In this document: piece by piece, positions 1 through 8,179 of the stretch | How positions within the stretch are numbered: position 1 is the first letter of the stretch | Layout of the letters: every line of letters begins with the position of its first letter | Assembly: GCA_011390955.1 (NCBI GenBank) | Contig: JAABRM010000054.1 | Span: forward strand, 1 to 47,235 | Length of the DNA: 47,235 nucleotides | From: Oscillatoriales cyanobacterium | Lineage (GTDB): Bacteria > Cyanobacteriota > Cyanobacteriia > Cyanobacteriales > Laspinemataceae | Direction: 5' to 3' | Program-made: the position numbers and the translations under genes | The notes under the pieces: model-generated | What the model was told of the DNA's origin: nothing | What the model saw: only the letters and a program-made list of their open reading frames with translations | Database searches by the model: none

Positions 1-254
1 GGCGGGAATCCATCAGCATTTTAGGGAGCGATCGATGTCATTCCCGCTTCGGGCGGGAATCCATCAGCATTTTAGGGAGCGATCGATGTCATTCCCGCGA
101 TCGATGTCATTCCCGCTTCGGGCGGCAATCCATCGATGTCATTCCCGCGATCGATGTCATTCCCGCTTCGGGCGGCAATCCATCGATGTCATTCCCGCGA
201 TCGATGTCATTCCCGCGAAGGCGGGAATCCATCAGCATTTTAGGGGGCGATCGC
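1..254. repeat. Tandem array of extragenic palindromic repeats
   Basis: Five imperfect units of about 50-69 bp start near 1, 52, 121, 171 and 221. Each has a stem made from ATTCCCGC and GCGGGAAT and contains GATCGATGTCATTCCCGC. Three units also carry CATCAGCATTTTAGGG. Some have the stem arm changed to GGCGGCAAT. The array begins at the window edge, so it may be longer. The same stem family reappears inside coding sequence at about 42032 and at 46928-47235. The array can be read as an open frame only because the unit lacks stops; I do not call a gene here. Confidence 0.9.
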
Positions 255-321
255 AAATAATCTATTGATTAGGGGAGTTGGTATCACTGCTTCCCTGTAT
301 TTAATCACATATTAGCAATTA

Positions 322-380
322 TTAACCAGTCTTAGGAACCATTGTGATTTTCTCTAGATGTTGTGCCTAAGACTGGTTAA
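322..380. repeat. Perfect 15-bp inverted repeat
   Basis: The arms TTAACCAGTCTTAGG (322-336) and CCTAAGACTGGTTAA (366-380) are exact reverse complements separated by 29 nt. The right arm runs into AAAAATTATTTTATT on the plus strand. It could be a terminator-like structure for transcription reading in from either side, or the ends of a small non-autonomous element. The sequence does not decide between these. Confidence 0.6.
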
Positions 381-443
381 AAAATTATTTTATTGCCTTT
401 TTGATAATTTTTGCCTTTTTTTGTCAGTAATTAGCTGCATTTT

Positions 444-674
444 TTATCCGCGATCGTAAAATTTTTCAGTATAAACAAGTTGGCCATGATCTAATTCTAG
501 GGTGACTTCCTGGATAATTTCTGTATGGCGATCGAACAAGTTAATGGTAATATAATTAGACCCTGGATAGGTGACAATTGAAGCGGTAAATGGTTGTTGG
601 TTAGTAATATCATACAACCGGATAATCCGAGGTGAACTACCTAATTCAAAGTCTCGATCGTTAAATTTACTCAT
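444..674 (-). CDS. Small hypothetical protein (76 aa)
   Basis: I do not recognise this family. The 76-residue protein starts with ATG and reads as a soluble beta-rich domain with alternating hydrophobic residues (for example IVTYPGSNYITINLF). It has no signal peptide, membrane segment or cysteines. It stands alone between a repeat array and a gene-poor stretch. Codon use (HIP1-type GATCGAAC and AT-rich third positions) fits the surrounding genome. It is called because the frame is complete, has a reasonable start and its composition looks like a real protein, not a repeat. Confidence 0.6.
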   Translation of the reverse strand: MSKFNDRDFELGSSPRIIRLYDITNQQPFTASIVTYPGSNYITINLFDRHTEIIQEVTLELDHGQLVYTEKFYDRG

Positions 675-1146
675 GTTTTATGCTCAAATTTAGAAGTATT
701 CTTCTATTTTATCTTAAATGTCATACATTATGACTCCCGTTAGCGTCGATCCGGTGGAGCGGTGAAATGAATGGTGTGGTCGTTCTTTAAGGGCGTTGTA
801 TTCGGGTAACAATATTTACTGTCAAAACCGAGAATTTACTGCCCTAATGCTGTCGCCCCTAAAGTTGTTGGGAAGATCCTTATACCATTTACAAAAATTC
901 ATCCCACAGACCCTAACATTCTTAGGGTGGGCAAAAATATTCACCCCACCTTACTATATATGATGGTGGATATTTGCCCACCCTACAATATAAATACTGC
1001 CCGTAGGCGAAGCCTTCTCGAACCGAAGGTCGGCGGAGCCCAGAGTATGCTGTCGCCCCTACAGTTGTAGCGGTATATTATGAAAAAACTGGTTTTTTAG
1101 CCAGAGGTAATATATAAATCATCAAATCAAGAAATTATCGCCAAAA
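675..1146. other. Gene-free stretch with inverted repeats
   Basis: No supportable gene is seen in 472 bp. It contains an inverted repeat with arms AGGGTGGGCAAA (924-935) and TTTGCCCACCCT (973-984). It also has two similar strings, CTGTCGCCCCTAAAGTTGT near 850 and CTGTCGCCCCTACAGTTGT near 1050, and a GC-rich small repeat around 1000-1045 (CGTAGGCGAAGCCTTCTCG). These are typical cyanobacterial dispersed repeats. The promoter of the radical-SAM gene probably lies at the right end. Confidence 0.6.
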
Positions 1147-1785
1147 ATGACTTTATTAAATATCGCCGAAATTTGTCCAGCCACCCGCACCTTGGGGCCG
1201 GGACAACGCTTTGTTATTTGGGTGCAAGGTTGTTGTTTTAACTGTGGTGGTTGTATTTCTCCCGAATGGATTCCCCAGCAAGTTGCTAACTTAGTGGAAC
1301 CGACTATTTTAGCCCAGACTATTTTATCGGTTTCTGGCACGGATGGGGTGACAATTTCCGGTGGAGAACCGATGTTACAGGCGGCGGCTTTAGGTGAATT
1401 ATTAACTAAATTGCGGCAACAAACGAGTTTATCTATTATTTGTTTTACTGGATTTTCTTTGGCGCAATTAGTGGCTAAATCAGACTCGAATATTAATCTA
1501 CTTTTGTCCCTGATTGATGTGTTGATTGATGGTCAATATATAGCTGAATTGAATGATAATAAAGGGTGGCGCGGTTCGGCTAATCAAGTGGTGCATTTTC
1601 TCACAGACAGACATTTGCCCGAAGCGGATTTATTTCGCGATCGCCCCCGTAATGTAGAAATTCATTTGCGCCATGATGCGGCATTAATGGTAGGAATTCC
1701 CCCGCATAATTTTTCCCAGGATTTTCGGCAAGCGGTGGATTTGGCTGCCGCAAAGCCAGAGAATCTAACGAGGGATTTTGTCTAA
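1147..1785 (+). CDS. Radical SAM 4Fe-4S protein, NrdG/activase-like
   Basis: A 212-residue single-domain radical SAM protein of the anaerobic ribonucleotide-reductase-activase (NrdG/PflA-like) type. Cys29, Cys33 and Cys36 form the CX3CX2C site for the 4Fe-4S cluster that cleaves S-adenosylmethionine. The SAM-contacting SGGEP motif follows at about residues 75-79. Family members use the 5'-deoxyadenosyl radical to activate partner enzymes or modify peptides. No glycyl-radical reductase lies beside it, so a role in anaerobic dNTP synthesis is not supported by context and the substrate is unknown. The C-terminus is highly charged. A small frame overlaps its stop codon. The family assignment is firm; the specific activity is not. 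Confidence 0.88.
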   Translation: MTLLNIAEICPATRTLGPGQRFVIWVQGCCFNCGGCISPEWIPQQVANLVEPTILAQTILSVSGTDGVTISGGEPMLQAAALGELLTKLRQQTSLSIICFTGFSLAQLVAKSDSNINLLLSLIDVLIDGQYIAELNDNKGWRGSANQVVHFLTDRHLPEADLFRDRPRNVEIHLRHDAALMVGIPPHNFSQDFRQAVDLAAAKPENLTRDFV

Positions 1786-1978
1786 TCGACCCGCCAATCA
1801 AAAAGTAAAAGTGAAGAAGTATTTTATGTCCGGGTTCCGCGAGATTTCTGGAGGAATTTTTGACCAATCAGGATTAATGATTAGGAAATTGGATGACGAT
1901 TTAGTAATTTTTTTGGGTAAAAAATTAGCCAATAGGAGCCGGTTTCCGCATCCTGATTTTACTAAAAGTCAAACATGA
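1778..1978 (+). CDS. Possible small ORF overlapping the radical SAM gene
   Basis: The frame opens with a TTG that overlaps the end of the upstream gene by 8 bp. An ATG at 1826 would give a 50-residue product. The predicted peptide is basic and resembles nothing I recognise. If real it would be translationally coupled to the radical SAM gene. It could instead be the remnant of a longer downstream partner or non-coding. I see no strong ribosome binding site for the ATG. Confidence 0.3.
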   Translation: MSNRPANQKVKVKKYFMSGFREISGGIFDQSGLMIRKLDDDLVIFLGKKLANRSRFPHPDFTKSQT

Positions 1979-2033
1979 TTCAGAAATTCACCGATGACAT
2001 ATCGATACTTCTTCACCTTTAAGTTAGGTGAGA

Positions 2034-2246
2034 TTATGCTTCGTCGTAGGCCTCTAGATCCAGAAGGTAAATGTAAGGTTCTACCAGTTCAGGACGATGG
2101 AATGCGATCGCCCGGAGTAGATGCCAGTCATTTAAGCCATCAAAAGCATTGTCATACTCATCTAGATCGAGACGTGCAGCGAGATTTTTTACCTGATCTT
2201 CCGTCACTGCCGCAAAATCCTCTGTGGAAATTGTTGAATCTACCAT
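2034..2246 (-). CDS. Small acidic hypothetical protein (70 aa)
   Basis: A complete 70-residue frame with an ATG start and strongly acidic composition (many Asp and Glu, few Lys). No signal peptide or membrane segment is seen. The helical text DQVKNLAARLDLDEYDNA suggests a soluble helical domain, possibly a small regulator or subunit, but I do not recognise the family. It is co-oriented with the alpha/beta hydrolase 82 bp upstream and could share its transcript. Confidence 0.6.
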   Translation of the reverse strand: MVDSTISTEDFAAVTEDQVKNLAARLDLDEYDNAFDGLNDWHLLRAIAFHRPELVEPYIYLLDLEAYDEA

Positions 2247-2328
2247 AGTTCGCCCCTCTCGTGAATAGCACCTGCCTACCGATGCAACTTTGATTGTATC
2301 GCAACCTGCTAGGTGACAAGCTAAAAGT

Positions 2329-2979
2329 TCAAGGTTTGTTCAAAGTTCGATCGATCGCGCTGCTGGTGGACATGACGCGATAAATAAAATCACGCATCAG
2401 GGTAATCTCTTGTGGGCAAATTTCATGGGCCATCTCAAATTCATGGTATTTGACGGATGCCCCTAACATTTGATACATATCTCTGGCTTGATGGGCTGCC
2501 CGCAATGGCACCACGGGGTCTTGGGTGCCGTGCATGATTAAGATCGGTGGCAGGCGATCGCCCACTGGTTCCGGGGCCGCGTGCAAATAACCACTCATGG
2601 AGACTAAAGCAGCCACGGGAATTCGCACTCCCACGTCCAGAATCATTGCCCCACCTTGGGAAAATCCGCTTAAAATCGTCTGAGAAAGTGGTACACCCGT
2701 TTGCATTTCCAGGGATTTCAGCCAGTCTGCCAGCAGTTGCCGACTTTCGGCTAAACCAAAATAATTTTCACTTTCTAAGTCGTACCACATTTGACCGCCG
2801 GGGACATCGTGATGCGGGAATGGGGCATCAGGAAAAATAAATTGGTACTCCGGTAAGTTTAATGCGCGAGATAATGGGGCTAAATCGTTTAAATTAGCGC
2901 CCCAACCGTGCAATAAAACTATTGACCCTTGGGGTTTTTGACCGTTTGCCGGAGGGATGATGTTCGCTTGTAATGACAC
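2329..2979 (-). CDS. Alpha/beta hydrolase, phospholipase/carboxylesterase family
   Basis: A serine hydrolase of the phospholipase/carboxylesterase (acyl-protein-thioesterase-like) family. It shows the oxyanion-hole text LLHGWGAN, the nucleophile elbow GFSQGG, the acid in HGTQDPVVP and the catalytic His in MAHEICPQE. Such enzymes hydrolyse short acyl or aryl esters in the cytosol; the natural substrate is unknown. The frame stays open upstream to a TTG at 3090, but I prefer the GTG at 2979. It is preceded by GGAG eight bases upstream and gives the usual length of about 216 residues, with the protein starting directly at the first beta strand. The alternative 253-residue form would have an extra basic N-terminus. 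Confidence 0.85.
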   Translation of the reverse strand: MSLQANIIPPANGQKPQGSIVLLHGWGANLNDLAPLSRALNLPEYQFIFPDAPFPHHDVPGGQMWYDLESENYFGLAESRQLLADWLKSLEMQTGVPLSQTILSGFSQGGAMILDVGVRIPVAALVSMSGYLHAAPEPVGDRLPPILIMHGTQDPVVPLRAAHQARDMYQMLGASVKYHEFEMAHEICPQEITLMRDFIYRVMSTSSAIDRTLNKP

Positions 2980-3126
2980 CAGGTCTACTCCATAAAATCC
3001 AAATTGCTGCTTAGATTGTAATCTTTTGTTTAGGGTTGAACGGTGAACTGACAAAAATGGATCCGCTTTTGCCGCGATCGCACTCAGCAAATGCCAAAAT
3101 TGCCCTCTATATCTGATCTTCTATAT

Positions 3127-3160
3127 CTGGTAAAGGCAATTGATGAATTGCCCTTACCAG
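3127..3160. terminator. Hairpin downstream of sipA
   Basis: Arms CTGGTAAAGGCAATT (3127-3141) and AATTGCCCTTACCAG (3146-3160) pair with one mismatch around a GATG loop. It lies downstream of sipA on the minus strand and just upstream of the hydrolase. No clear U-run follows, so it may be an mRNA-stabilising hairpin or a dispersed palindrome instead of a true terminator. Confidence 0.4.
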
Positions 3161-3235
3161 GAGGACAGCCCAATTATTTCGGTCAGTCTTGTTGGAGAAA
3201 CCGGGTTGCTTTCAGGGGGCTTCAGGGGGGCTGGG

Positions 3236-3454
3236 CTAGTCCACGGATTCAATATATTGACTATCAATTAAAAATGCGGCTTTTTCAAAGCGTACCGCCC
3301 AAGAGTTGCCCGGTTTTTGCGAAATCACTACCCCTTCTTCTCCTAAGCGGATTAAATTAGCAGGGCGCAGCATGGGCATGGGTTCCGCTGTTTTGATATA
3401 TGGAGGTAATACCACCACTTTGACTTTTTTGCCAACGGCAATTTCTGTAGACAT
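3236..3454 (-). CDS. sipA: SipA, NblS/Hik33-interacting regulator (DUF3148)
   Basis: This 72-residue protein matches the cyanobacterial SipA family over its whole length. It has the conserved KVVVLPPYIKTAEPMPMLRP block and the C-terminal GNSWAVRFEKAAFLIDSQYIE block. SipA is a small SH3-like beta-barrel protein. In Synechococcus and Synechocystis it binds the membrane histidine kinase NblS (Hik33) and modulates stress and high-light signalling. Nothing in the neighbourhood suggests an operon partner; the next gene upstream is 230 bp away. Length is normal and the ATG start is unambiguous. The assignment rests on recognising family-specific sequence. Confidence 0.92.
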   Translation of the reverse strand: MSTEIAVGKKVKVVVLPPYIKTAEPMPMLRPANLIRLGEEGVVISQKPGNSWAVRFEKAAFLIDSQYIESVD

Positions 3455-3684
3455 TTATTTTTTTCCTATCTGCGAGATTTTGGCTTTTTATTGTACAGTT
3501 TTTTCATCCAATTTTGACCTCTTGATTGATCGGGTTTAGAGAAAGTTAAATTCAGTCAGTTTAACTCCCATTATTATAATTTAAATATATCGCTTCCTTT
3601 CCCCCAACCTTTGCCGAATTTTTAGCCCAAGGCGATCGCCTGATTTAATCAGTTTAATCTGTTTAATCCTGGGTTTAACCTAGG

Positions 3685-4422
3685 TTAATCCTTCCATTCA
3701 TTTTCCATTTTTGCATACCAATAGTCTTTTTCTTGACGCAATTTGTCTATTTTATCCTTTAAATTCAACCGCTGACATCGCCAGATTTCATGCTGTAGCC
3801 AAGCATATTTAATTCTAATATAAAATCGATCGTAAATATCTTGAAATCCAAATGAATGGTGCCATTGTCTGCTCACCTCATTACCAATATGGTAAGCGCT
3901 ATAAACTTCCCTGACTCCCCGTTCATATAATTTATTTACGGCTAATGAAACCATTTGCGTTGCTATGCGCTTTCTGTGATAAAACGGCTTAACAAATAAT
4001 AAGTCTAAATTAATCTTTCCTGCCTTATTCGTAAATAAAGCCAGTCCAGCGTTTTTATAACTATTCGGTTCTAAGACCATCACGGAAACTGGCAGTGGTT
4101 CACCTCTGACCCCGGCAAAATAATTATTAATATTTCTTTCCGCGTGTTTTTGAATTTCCAGTTCTGGCCAATTACAAAATTCTACGGAATCCTGAAATGC
4201 TTCATAAAATGCCGCAATCATTTGCGGCTTAAGCATGGGATTAGCGGCCATGAAATTATCCGTCACTTCCAGCGATCGCGGGGTGAGACAAAGTTTAGTT
4301 CTGACGTGCTGTTCTCTGGGGGTTAAGACAGCTTTTCCATCCCAATACTCGGCTTTCCACCCAAAGGGGTGTTCCATTAATTCAAACTCTTCAATTGACA
4401 TCGGGATTTCTTTTATTTTCAT
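3685..4422 (-). CDS. GNAT-family N-acetyltransferase with N-terminal extension
   Basis: A 245-residue protein with a C-terminal GNAT fold. The acetyl-CoA-binding region reads LDLLFVKPFYHRKRIATQMV (about residues 138-157), where the H-R-K-R-I-A stretch stands in for the canonical Q/RxxGxG/A loop. The glycines are therefore not conserved, and acetyl-CoA binding could be altered. The first 60 residues (EFELMEHPFGWKAEYWDGKA) resemble the N-terminal part of related cyanobacterial acetyltransferases. The C-terminal 40 residues are helical and highly charged. The substrate is unknown. It stands alone. Confidence 0.75.
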   Translation of the reverse strand: MKIKEIPMSIEEFELMEHPFGWKAEYWDGKAVLTPREQHVRTKLCLTPRSLEVTDNFMAANPMLKPQMIAAFYEAFQDSVEFCNWPELEIQKHAERNINNYFAGVRGEPLPVSVMVLEPNSYKNAGLALFTNKAGKINLDLLFVKPFYHRKRIATQMVSLAVNKLYERGVREVYSAYHIGNEVSRQWHHSFGFQDIYDRFYIRIKYAWLQHEIWRCQRLNLKDKIDKLRQEKDYWYAKMENEWKD

Positions 4423-4539
4423 GGCTTTGTATTTGGTTTTATCATGGTTATAGCGCTAACAAGAAAAATCCTCTATTGATATTAAAGTCATATTCTTGAG
4501 CTTTAGTGGATCTAAAGTTTATCTAGAATTTTCCGCCGA

Positions 4540-5772
4540 TTAGCTAACAATTGCTTCAACTCCCGCCACCAGTTGTTCGATTTCTGACTCTAAAGTAAAA
4601 TAGTGAACGCAAGCGCGAAAACAATGGGGCTGGGGAATCGTCCGAATGATAATTTTCTGCCTTTCTAAACTTTTGCTAATTGATTCCTCGGTAATTTTCG
4701 AGGTTAATCGACTTGACTCAATTTGAAATGAAACTAAGCCACTTTCGGGTGCTGTATGCCGTAAGCAAATAATTCCGGGAATTTCGGTTAATTTTTGCCA
4801 AAGATATCCGCTTAATTTGAGAATTTGCTGATACCGTTCTTGGGCATTGCCCCATTGATGATGAATCGCGATCGCCTCTCGCAAACCTGTATATAAAGGA
4901 TAAGCAGAAGTCGCCAATTCAAACTTACGGGCATCGGGTTTCCAACCCACGGGATTTTCCGCTGGATCGAATAATAATCCCCGCCAACCAATAAATGTGG
5001 GATGGAGGTAATTTTGGGTATCGGGATGAATATAAAGCCCGCCGACTCCCCCTGGGCCGCCCCACCATTTATGGCCGGTAAAACTATAAAAGTCAACGCC
5101 AATGTCTGCGAGATTTAATGGCAAAACTCCCACCGATTGAGCGGCATCCACTAAGACTTTAATTTTATTTTTAAAGCCCCGATGTTCTGGCTGTTGATTC
5201 ACATTATGGCATAATTGCATTATCCGGTCAAGAGGTACAAGTTGCCCGGTATTCCACAGGATATGACTGATGACTAATAACCGCGTATTCGGTTGTAAAT
5301 ATTGCAAAATCAACTCCACTACATCCCCTTGATTTAAGGTGGGAATTAAGGGACAAATAGAGACTTCTATTTTAAATCGGCGTTGGATTTCTGCTACCGC
5401 AGCAATTACCCCAGGGTGTTCGCTGTCTGTCATTAGTAAATGATCTCCCGGTTGCCAGTCCAAACCCCATAAGGCAATGTTACAACCGCCCGTGGTATTT
5501 TCAGTAAAAGCAATGGTTTCTGGGGCAACTCCTAATTCAGCGGCGATCGCTTTTCGGGTGCGATAGCATTCTCCCGCTACCCAATGATTTCGGCTTTCAG
5601 AATAGGGGCCAATTTCTTGCAGATCGGCATGAGAGGTGGCGATCGCATTTAAAGCTTGTTGGGGCATCACCCCTTGTCCTCCATAGTTAAAATAGGCTTT
5701 ATTTTTTAACCCAGGAAATTGCGATCGGTAGACTTCTAGCTTGGGTTTTTGCTCGTCATTCATGGTCATCAT
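4540..5772 (-). CDS. Cystine/cysteine lyase (C-DES-like), class V aminotransferase
   Basis: A PLP-dependent fold-type I enzyme of the NifS/class V group. Lys235 in TGHKWWGGPGG is the expected PLP Schiff-base lysine, and Asp209 in VLVDAAQS pairs with the pyridine nitrogen. Conserved text such as YFNYGGQGVMP near the start, HPGVIAAV and ILWNTGQLVPL closely follows Synechocystis C-DES, a lyase that splits cystine or cysteine into pyruvate, ammonia and a persulfide usable for iron-sulfur assembly. The 410-residue length fits. It lies 10 bp downstream of chorismate lyase, so the two are probably cotranscribed. The start could be either of two nearby ATGs (5772 or 5763). A cysteine desulfurase function is the alternative. 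Confidence 0.88.
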   Translation of the reverse strand: MMTMNDEQKPKLEVYRSQFPGLKNKAYFNYGGQGVMPQQALNAIATSHADLQEIGPYSESRNHWVAGECYRTRKAIAAELGVAPETIAFTENTTGGCNIALWGLDWQPGDHLLMTDSEHPGVIAAVAEIQRRFKIEVSICPLIPTLNQGDVVELILQYLQPNTRLLVISHILWNTGQLVPLDRIMQLCHNVNQQPEHRGFKNKIKVLVDAAQSVGVLPLNLADIGVDFYSFTGHKWWGGPGGVGGLYIHPDTQNYLHPTFIGWRGLLFDPAENPVGWKPDARKFELATSAYPLYTGLREAIAIHHQWGNAQERYQQILKLSGYLWQKLTEIPGIICLRHTAPESGLVSFQIESSRLTSKITEESISKSLERQKIIIRTIPQPHCFRACVHYFTLESEIEQLVAGVEAIVS

Positions 5773-5782
5773 TTCACCAAAC

Positions 5783-6334
5783 CTATATTTCTTTATTAAA
5801 ATACATTTTCGGAAATTTTTCCGTAATCATCATCGTCGGTTGCCGGTTGGAACGGACACAGTAAGTCCGAAAAAGCACGGGTTCATCCTCAGAAATATTA
5901 AAATAAGTAGATAACCCATTGGCGGGTTGTTTGCCCGTATCCAGAATTTCTTTAAAAGTTTCGACTTTTTGTTCTAGCCAAATTTTGCCAATGGGGGTTT
6001 TGGTTTCTAATAATTCTGCTCTAAATTCTGGTGGCAGCCGATCTAAGACCAAAATTGACTCGGCATAAATATAATTGCGCCGACTAATCTTGCCCTGCAA
6101 TAAAATCTTTCGCTCGATGACATCCGCCCCTTGACTTAAATCCATTTCTGGGATATCATGGTCTAGTTTAATGGCTTGTTCTGAAAGTTTGACTAATTGG
6201 ATCTGTTCAAAAAAATATGCCTCTAGCATATCGGTGACAGTGCCATCGGTGGTCAGCAAGATGCGCTCAAAGATACTCAGCTTAGAAGGATCGATATGGC
6301 TGCGATGTAAAGATTGATCTAGGTCGTTTCTCAT
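5783..6334 (-). CDS. Chorismate lyase (cyanobacterial, DUF98)
   Basis: A 183-residue protein of the DUF98/chorismate pyruvate-lyase family, which in cyanobacteria makes 4-hydroxybenzoate from chorismate for plastoquinone synthesis. Typical features are FERILLTTDGTVTDMLEAYF near the start, the central ERKILLQG stretch and YCVRSNRQPTMMITEKFP near the end. An in-frame GTG at 6373 would add 13 residues. I prefer the ATG at 6334 because the extra segment looks non-conserved. Neither start has a strong ribosome binding site. It is followed 10 bp later by the C-DES-like gene. Confidence 0.87.
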   Translation of the reverse strand: MRNDLDQSLHRSHIDPSKLSIFERILLTTDGTVTDMLEAYFFEQIQLVKLSEQAIKLDHDIPEMDLSQGADVIERKILLQGKISRRNYIYAESILVLDRLPPEFRAELLETKTPIGKIWLEQKVETFKEILDTGKQPANGLSTYFNISEDEPVLFRTYCVRSNRQPTMMITEKFPKMYFNKEI

Positions 6335-6537
6335 CGGAAATTTGGTAAAATTTTGGCGGATTATCAAAATCACTATAGCATTTTTATTCCCCCAGTTTCC
6401 GCAATTTCTCGTTAATTTCTCGTTTCATGGCTCGCTAAATTTTTCGTTTGAGGTAAATTAAGCAGACTCTCCGGCTGAGAAGTTGCTACCCTAGAAGAGG
6501 CGATCGATAAATTCAAGGAATACTTGCCTAGGAAACT

Positions 6538-7977
6538 ATGCCGGAATTAGGGGCGATATTGCAAGAACGCTATCAACTCAAGCAGCAGTTGAGCGATAAC
6601 CCAGTTAGAGAAACTTGGTTGGCGGTGGATCTGACCACCGAGGAACTTGTCGTGGTCAAGTTATTGCTGTTTGGGGGTCAAAACCCGTGGCAAAATTTGA
6701 AACTGTTTGAACGGGAAGCAAAGGTGCTGCAAAATTTACAGCATCCGGCTATTCCCCGTTATCGCGATTATTTTGCGATCGACGACCAGAAATTATGGTC
6801 GGGGTTGGTTCAGGATTATATTCCGGGGTCTTCGTTGCTGGAGTTGCTCGATCGCGGTCGCAAGTTTACCGAGGAAGAGGTGCGATCGCTGGCCCTATCC
6901 CTATTAAATATTCTCACTTATTTGCATGAGTTAAATCCCCCGGTACTCCACCGAGATATTAAACCCAGCAATATTATTTTTGGGGAAAATGAGCAGGTTT
7001 ATTTAGTGGATTTTGGCGCTGTTCAAGACCGCAGTTTTTCCGACAACAAAAGTTTTACCGTGGTCGGGACTTATGGTTATACGCCTTTAGAACAATTTGC
7101 CGGTCAAACTGTCCCCGCATCGGATTTATATGCCTTGGGCGCTACTTTAATTCATTTGCTCACCGGCACCCCACCGGCAGAGTTATTAAAGCAAAATTTA
7201 CGCTTAGAATTTCGCGATCGCCTGAATGCTAATTTAAGTGCTTATTTTGTCCAGTGGTTAGAACTTTTGGTAGAACCCCAGTTAGACCAAAGGTTTACCA
7301 GTGCGAGACAGGCGATCGCTGCTTTAGAAAAAAAATATGCCTTGCCGGAAGACACCAACACAATTTTACCCCCAGATAACAGTCAAATTAGAGTTAATTC
7401 TACGGCGAAAAAACTAGAAATTTGTCTGCCGGAACCGGGGATTAAAATCTTAGAATTCGGTAAACAACTGATTGAAAAATGCATTCAAGCCGCTGAAGGG
7501 GCAATTAGCGCCATTCAAAATAGTACCCACGGTTCTGACCTCAGTTCTCGCATCTTTGTTTATGCCATTGTGGGCATTGGGACGGTGACTTTTCTGTCCC
7601 TGACTTTAAATTTGGCGATCGGGATTTTGCCCTTTTTAGTCCCGGTGGTGATTGGGGCAAGTTTGACCGACTATTTTGAGCGGACTTATCTTTATTTCGA
7701 TCGCACCACGGACACTTTTACCATTGCCCAGAAACGGCTAGGGTTTACTTACCGAAATGCGATCGGGATGATTTCCGAAATTCAAGAAATCACCTTATTT
7801 TATGACCATCGCAAATTACTGATTGGGGTAATGATTACCGCTGGCCCAAAACCGGGGGAATATCAGCAATATTCTTTTGGCAATTTAGGCCGTAAACTGA
7901 CCGAAGCAGAATCCTTTTGGTTAGTTCAGCAAATCAAAGATTGGTTAGCAATAGAAGCAGAAAATAAGGTGATTTAA
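6538..7977 (+). CDS. Ser/Thr protein kinase with C-terminal membrane region
   Basis: A 479-residue Hanks-type kinase. The catalytic lysine is Lys41 (VVVKLLL), paired Glu is near 60, and the catalytic loop HRDIKPSN contains Asp140 and Asn145. The metal-binding DFG Asp is 158 and the subdomain VIII-like text GTYGYTPLEQ follows. The glycine-rich loop is degenerate (LSDNPVRETW), as in several cyanobacterial kinases. After the kinase domain (to about residue 275) there is a linker and then a hydrophobic segment at about 338-378 that probably forms two membrane helices. About 100 cytosolic residues end the protein. It probably phosphorylates cytosolic targets in response to an unknown input. It is monocistronic. 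Confidence 0.9.
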   Translation: MPELGAILQERYQLKQQLSDNPVRETWLAVDLTTEELVVVKLLLFGGQNPWQNLKLFEREAKVLQNLQHPAIPRYRDYFAIDDQKLWSGLVQDYIPGSSLLELLDRGRKFTEEEVRSLALSLLNILTYLHELNPPVLHRDIKPSNIIFGENEQVYLVDFGAVQDRSFSDNKSFTVVGTYGYTPLEQFAGQTVPASDLYALGATLIHLLTGTPPAELLKQNLRLEFRDRLNANLSAYFVQWLELLVEPQLDQRFTSARQAIAALEKKYALPEDTNTILPPDNSQIRVNSTAKKLEICLPEPGIKILEFGKQLIEKCIQAAEGAISAIQNSTHGSDLSSRIFVYAIVGIGTVTFLSLTLNLAIGILPFLVPVVIGASLTDYFERTYLYFDRTTDTFTIAQKRLGFTYRNAIGMISEIQEITLFYDHRKLLIGVMITAGPKPGEYQQYSFGNLGRKLTEAESFWLVQQIKDWLAIEAENKVI

Positions 7978-7995
7978 GTAATTAGAAACAAAATA

Positions 7996-8058
7996 AACCG
8001 GGTTTATGTTTTTGCCGGGAGAAGGCATCCCGAAAAGAAACCCGGTTTCTGTTCTCAA
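7996..8058. repeat. GAAACCCGGTTTC-family palindrome
   Basis: AAACCGGGTTTATG ... GGCATCCCGAAAAGAAACCCGGTTTCTG is a diverged copy of the palindromic element also seen at about 10681, 33053, 33164, 35284 and 41218. It lies between the kinase gene and the methyltransferase gene, and half of the structure could act as a hairpin downstream of the kinase. Confidence 0.6.
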
Positions 8059-8179
8059 TTCACCACCCGCGATCTGATGGGGCAGATACTGGAAACGGAT
8101 TTTTGCCAAAAATTTTCGGGGAGATGCTTTACATGATAAAAAAGTTATAGAGCAAGTAATTAGATCGGAGGAAAGGATA

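Noticed and set aside
35-268. 77-codon open frame in the left-edge repeat array
   Set aside because: It consists entirely of tandem palindromic repeats (MSFPLRAG-type text) and has no independent coding evidence.
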